From positions 62,001-126,000 of the forward strand of contig CACMQB010000004.1 of the NCBI GenBank assembly GCA_902615745.1: 64,000 bases of DNA. The letters run 5' to 3'. The notes under the pieces were generated by a model that was given only the letters and a program-made list of their open reading frames with translations, did not search any database and had not been told where the DNA came from. Source of the stretch: an uncultured Alphaproteobacteria bacterium. GTDB taxonomy: Bacteria; Pseudomonadota; Alphaproteobacteria; HIMB59; GCA-002718135. The translations under genes and the position numbers were made by a program. Positions 63,658-64,000 of this stretch are shown here, in pieces (the first letter of the stretch is position 1; every line of letters starts with the position of its first letter).

Positions 63658-64000
63658 ATGAAATACAAAGCATTACTTTTTGGATCAATTGGAACACTGA
63701 TTGAATCTTCTAATATCCAACGTAATTCATTTAACGAAGCCTTTAAAGAAGCTGGTTTAGATTGGTATTGGGACGAGCAAGATTATAGAATTTTATTAAA
63801 AAAATCAGGTGGCACTAAGAGAGTAGAAGATTTTGCAGAAAAAAATAACATCAATGTTAATGCATCACAAATTAGAGATAGAAAAACAGAATTATTTAGT
63901 TCATTCATTATTCAAAACAAACAAAAATTAAGAGAAAGTGTTTATGAAATGATTAGATATACTAAAGATAATAATATTAAACTTGCATTCTCAACTTCTA
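63658..64000 (+). CDS. HAD-superfamily protein lacking motif I aspartates, 3' end cut by window
   Basis: The first 114 codons (open at the edge) of a CbbY/phosphoglycolate phosphatase-like protein. It opens MKYKALLFGSIGTLIESS, where active HAD enzymes have FDxDGTL: the nucleophile Asp is Gly and the acid/base Asp is Ile. The cap region SNIQRNSFNEAFKEAGLDWY is otherwise normal, and FSTS-like motif II begins at the edge (IKLAFSTS). So it looks folded but not a standard phosphatase. Starts 34 bases after the permease and may belong to that operon. Confidence 0.75.
   Translation, partial: MKYKALLFGSIGTLIESSNIQRNSFNEAFKEAGLDWYWDEQDYRILLKKSGGTKRVEDFAEKNNINVNASQIRDRKTELFSSFIIQNKQKLRESVYEMIRYTKDNNIKLAFSTS

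Overview
The window looks like a gene-dense, AT-rich (roughly 30% GC by eye) chromosome segment from a free-living marine alphaproteobacterium with a streamlined genome. The gene content and order support this: petABC with a PetP/PetR-like regulator pair, rpmH-rnpA-yidD-yidC-engB-argB-dapDE in one run, ffs-dnaX-ybaB-recR, a MidA-lgt-pgeF block, Xsc for sulfonate use, and a LacI-controlled sugar-type ABC importer. I infer a relative of the low-GC SAR11/HIMB59/AEGEAN-169-type lineages; no rRNA or marker search was possible. I see no prophage, insertion sequence, CRISPR array, tRNA or rRNA.

Layout. 0-3.4 kb: yejAB-type peptide importer, an inositol-phosphatase family enzyme and a membrane-anchored cytochrome c. 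3.5-10 kb: kdsB-pheA, then the SRP RNA gene and dnaX-ybaB-recR-def-fmt-truA. 10-16 kb: CIA30 and DUF1289 proteins, a PLP dehydratase, aminopeptidase P, a 58-residue small protein, a glycosyltransferase and a hydroxyacid dehydrogenase. 16-22.7 kb: the leftward rpmH-to-dapE run (ribosome, RNase P, membrane insertion, arginine and lysine/peptidoglycan precursors). 22.7-28.3 kb: panC, a PNPOx-like protein, a short CCA-type nucleotidyltransferase, and a zinc block (zur, znuBC, znuA with a 26-histidine loop, a Zur-box-like palindrome and a 27-residue peptide with nine cysteines). 28.3-38.3 kb: pirin, trmL, petABC, then ychF-pth-rplY-prs and pgeF-MidA-lgt. 38.3-47.4 kb: UbiK-like, YbjN, proC, a TetR-like protein, a tRNA-binding protein, the PetP/PetR/kinase operon, ilvE, moaDE, pgsA, uvrC.

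47.5-64 kb is the accessory part. Xsc (sulfoacetaldehyde to acetyl phosphate) faces a GMC flavoprotein. Then come a Na/Ca exchanger, CysQ, and an overlapping pair of small APS-kinase-like and nucleotidyltransferase-like genes. Last is a 10-kb cluster: an HpsN-like histidinol-dehydrogenase homologue, two two-domain SnoaL/NTF2 proteins, a bicupin, a MetE-C-like zinc methyltransferase, a LacI regulator, a binding protein, two permeases and a HAD-like protein lacking both motif I aspartates. Matching TTGAATA-type palindromes in the two divergent promoter regions suggest the LacI protein controls the whole cluster, which I read as an uncharacterised catabolic pathway, possibly for an organosulfonate.

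Most interesting for follow-up: the Cys-rich micropeptide beside the zinc genes, the PNWY in place of PEWY in cytochrome b, the LacI-linked cluster with its pseudo-HAD, a likely dnaX frameshift site, and the six convergent gene pairs that share exactly four bases across their stop codons.
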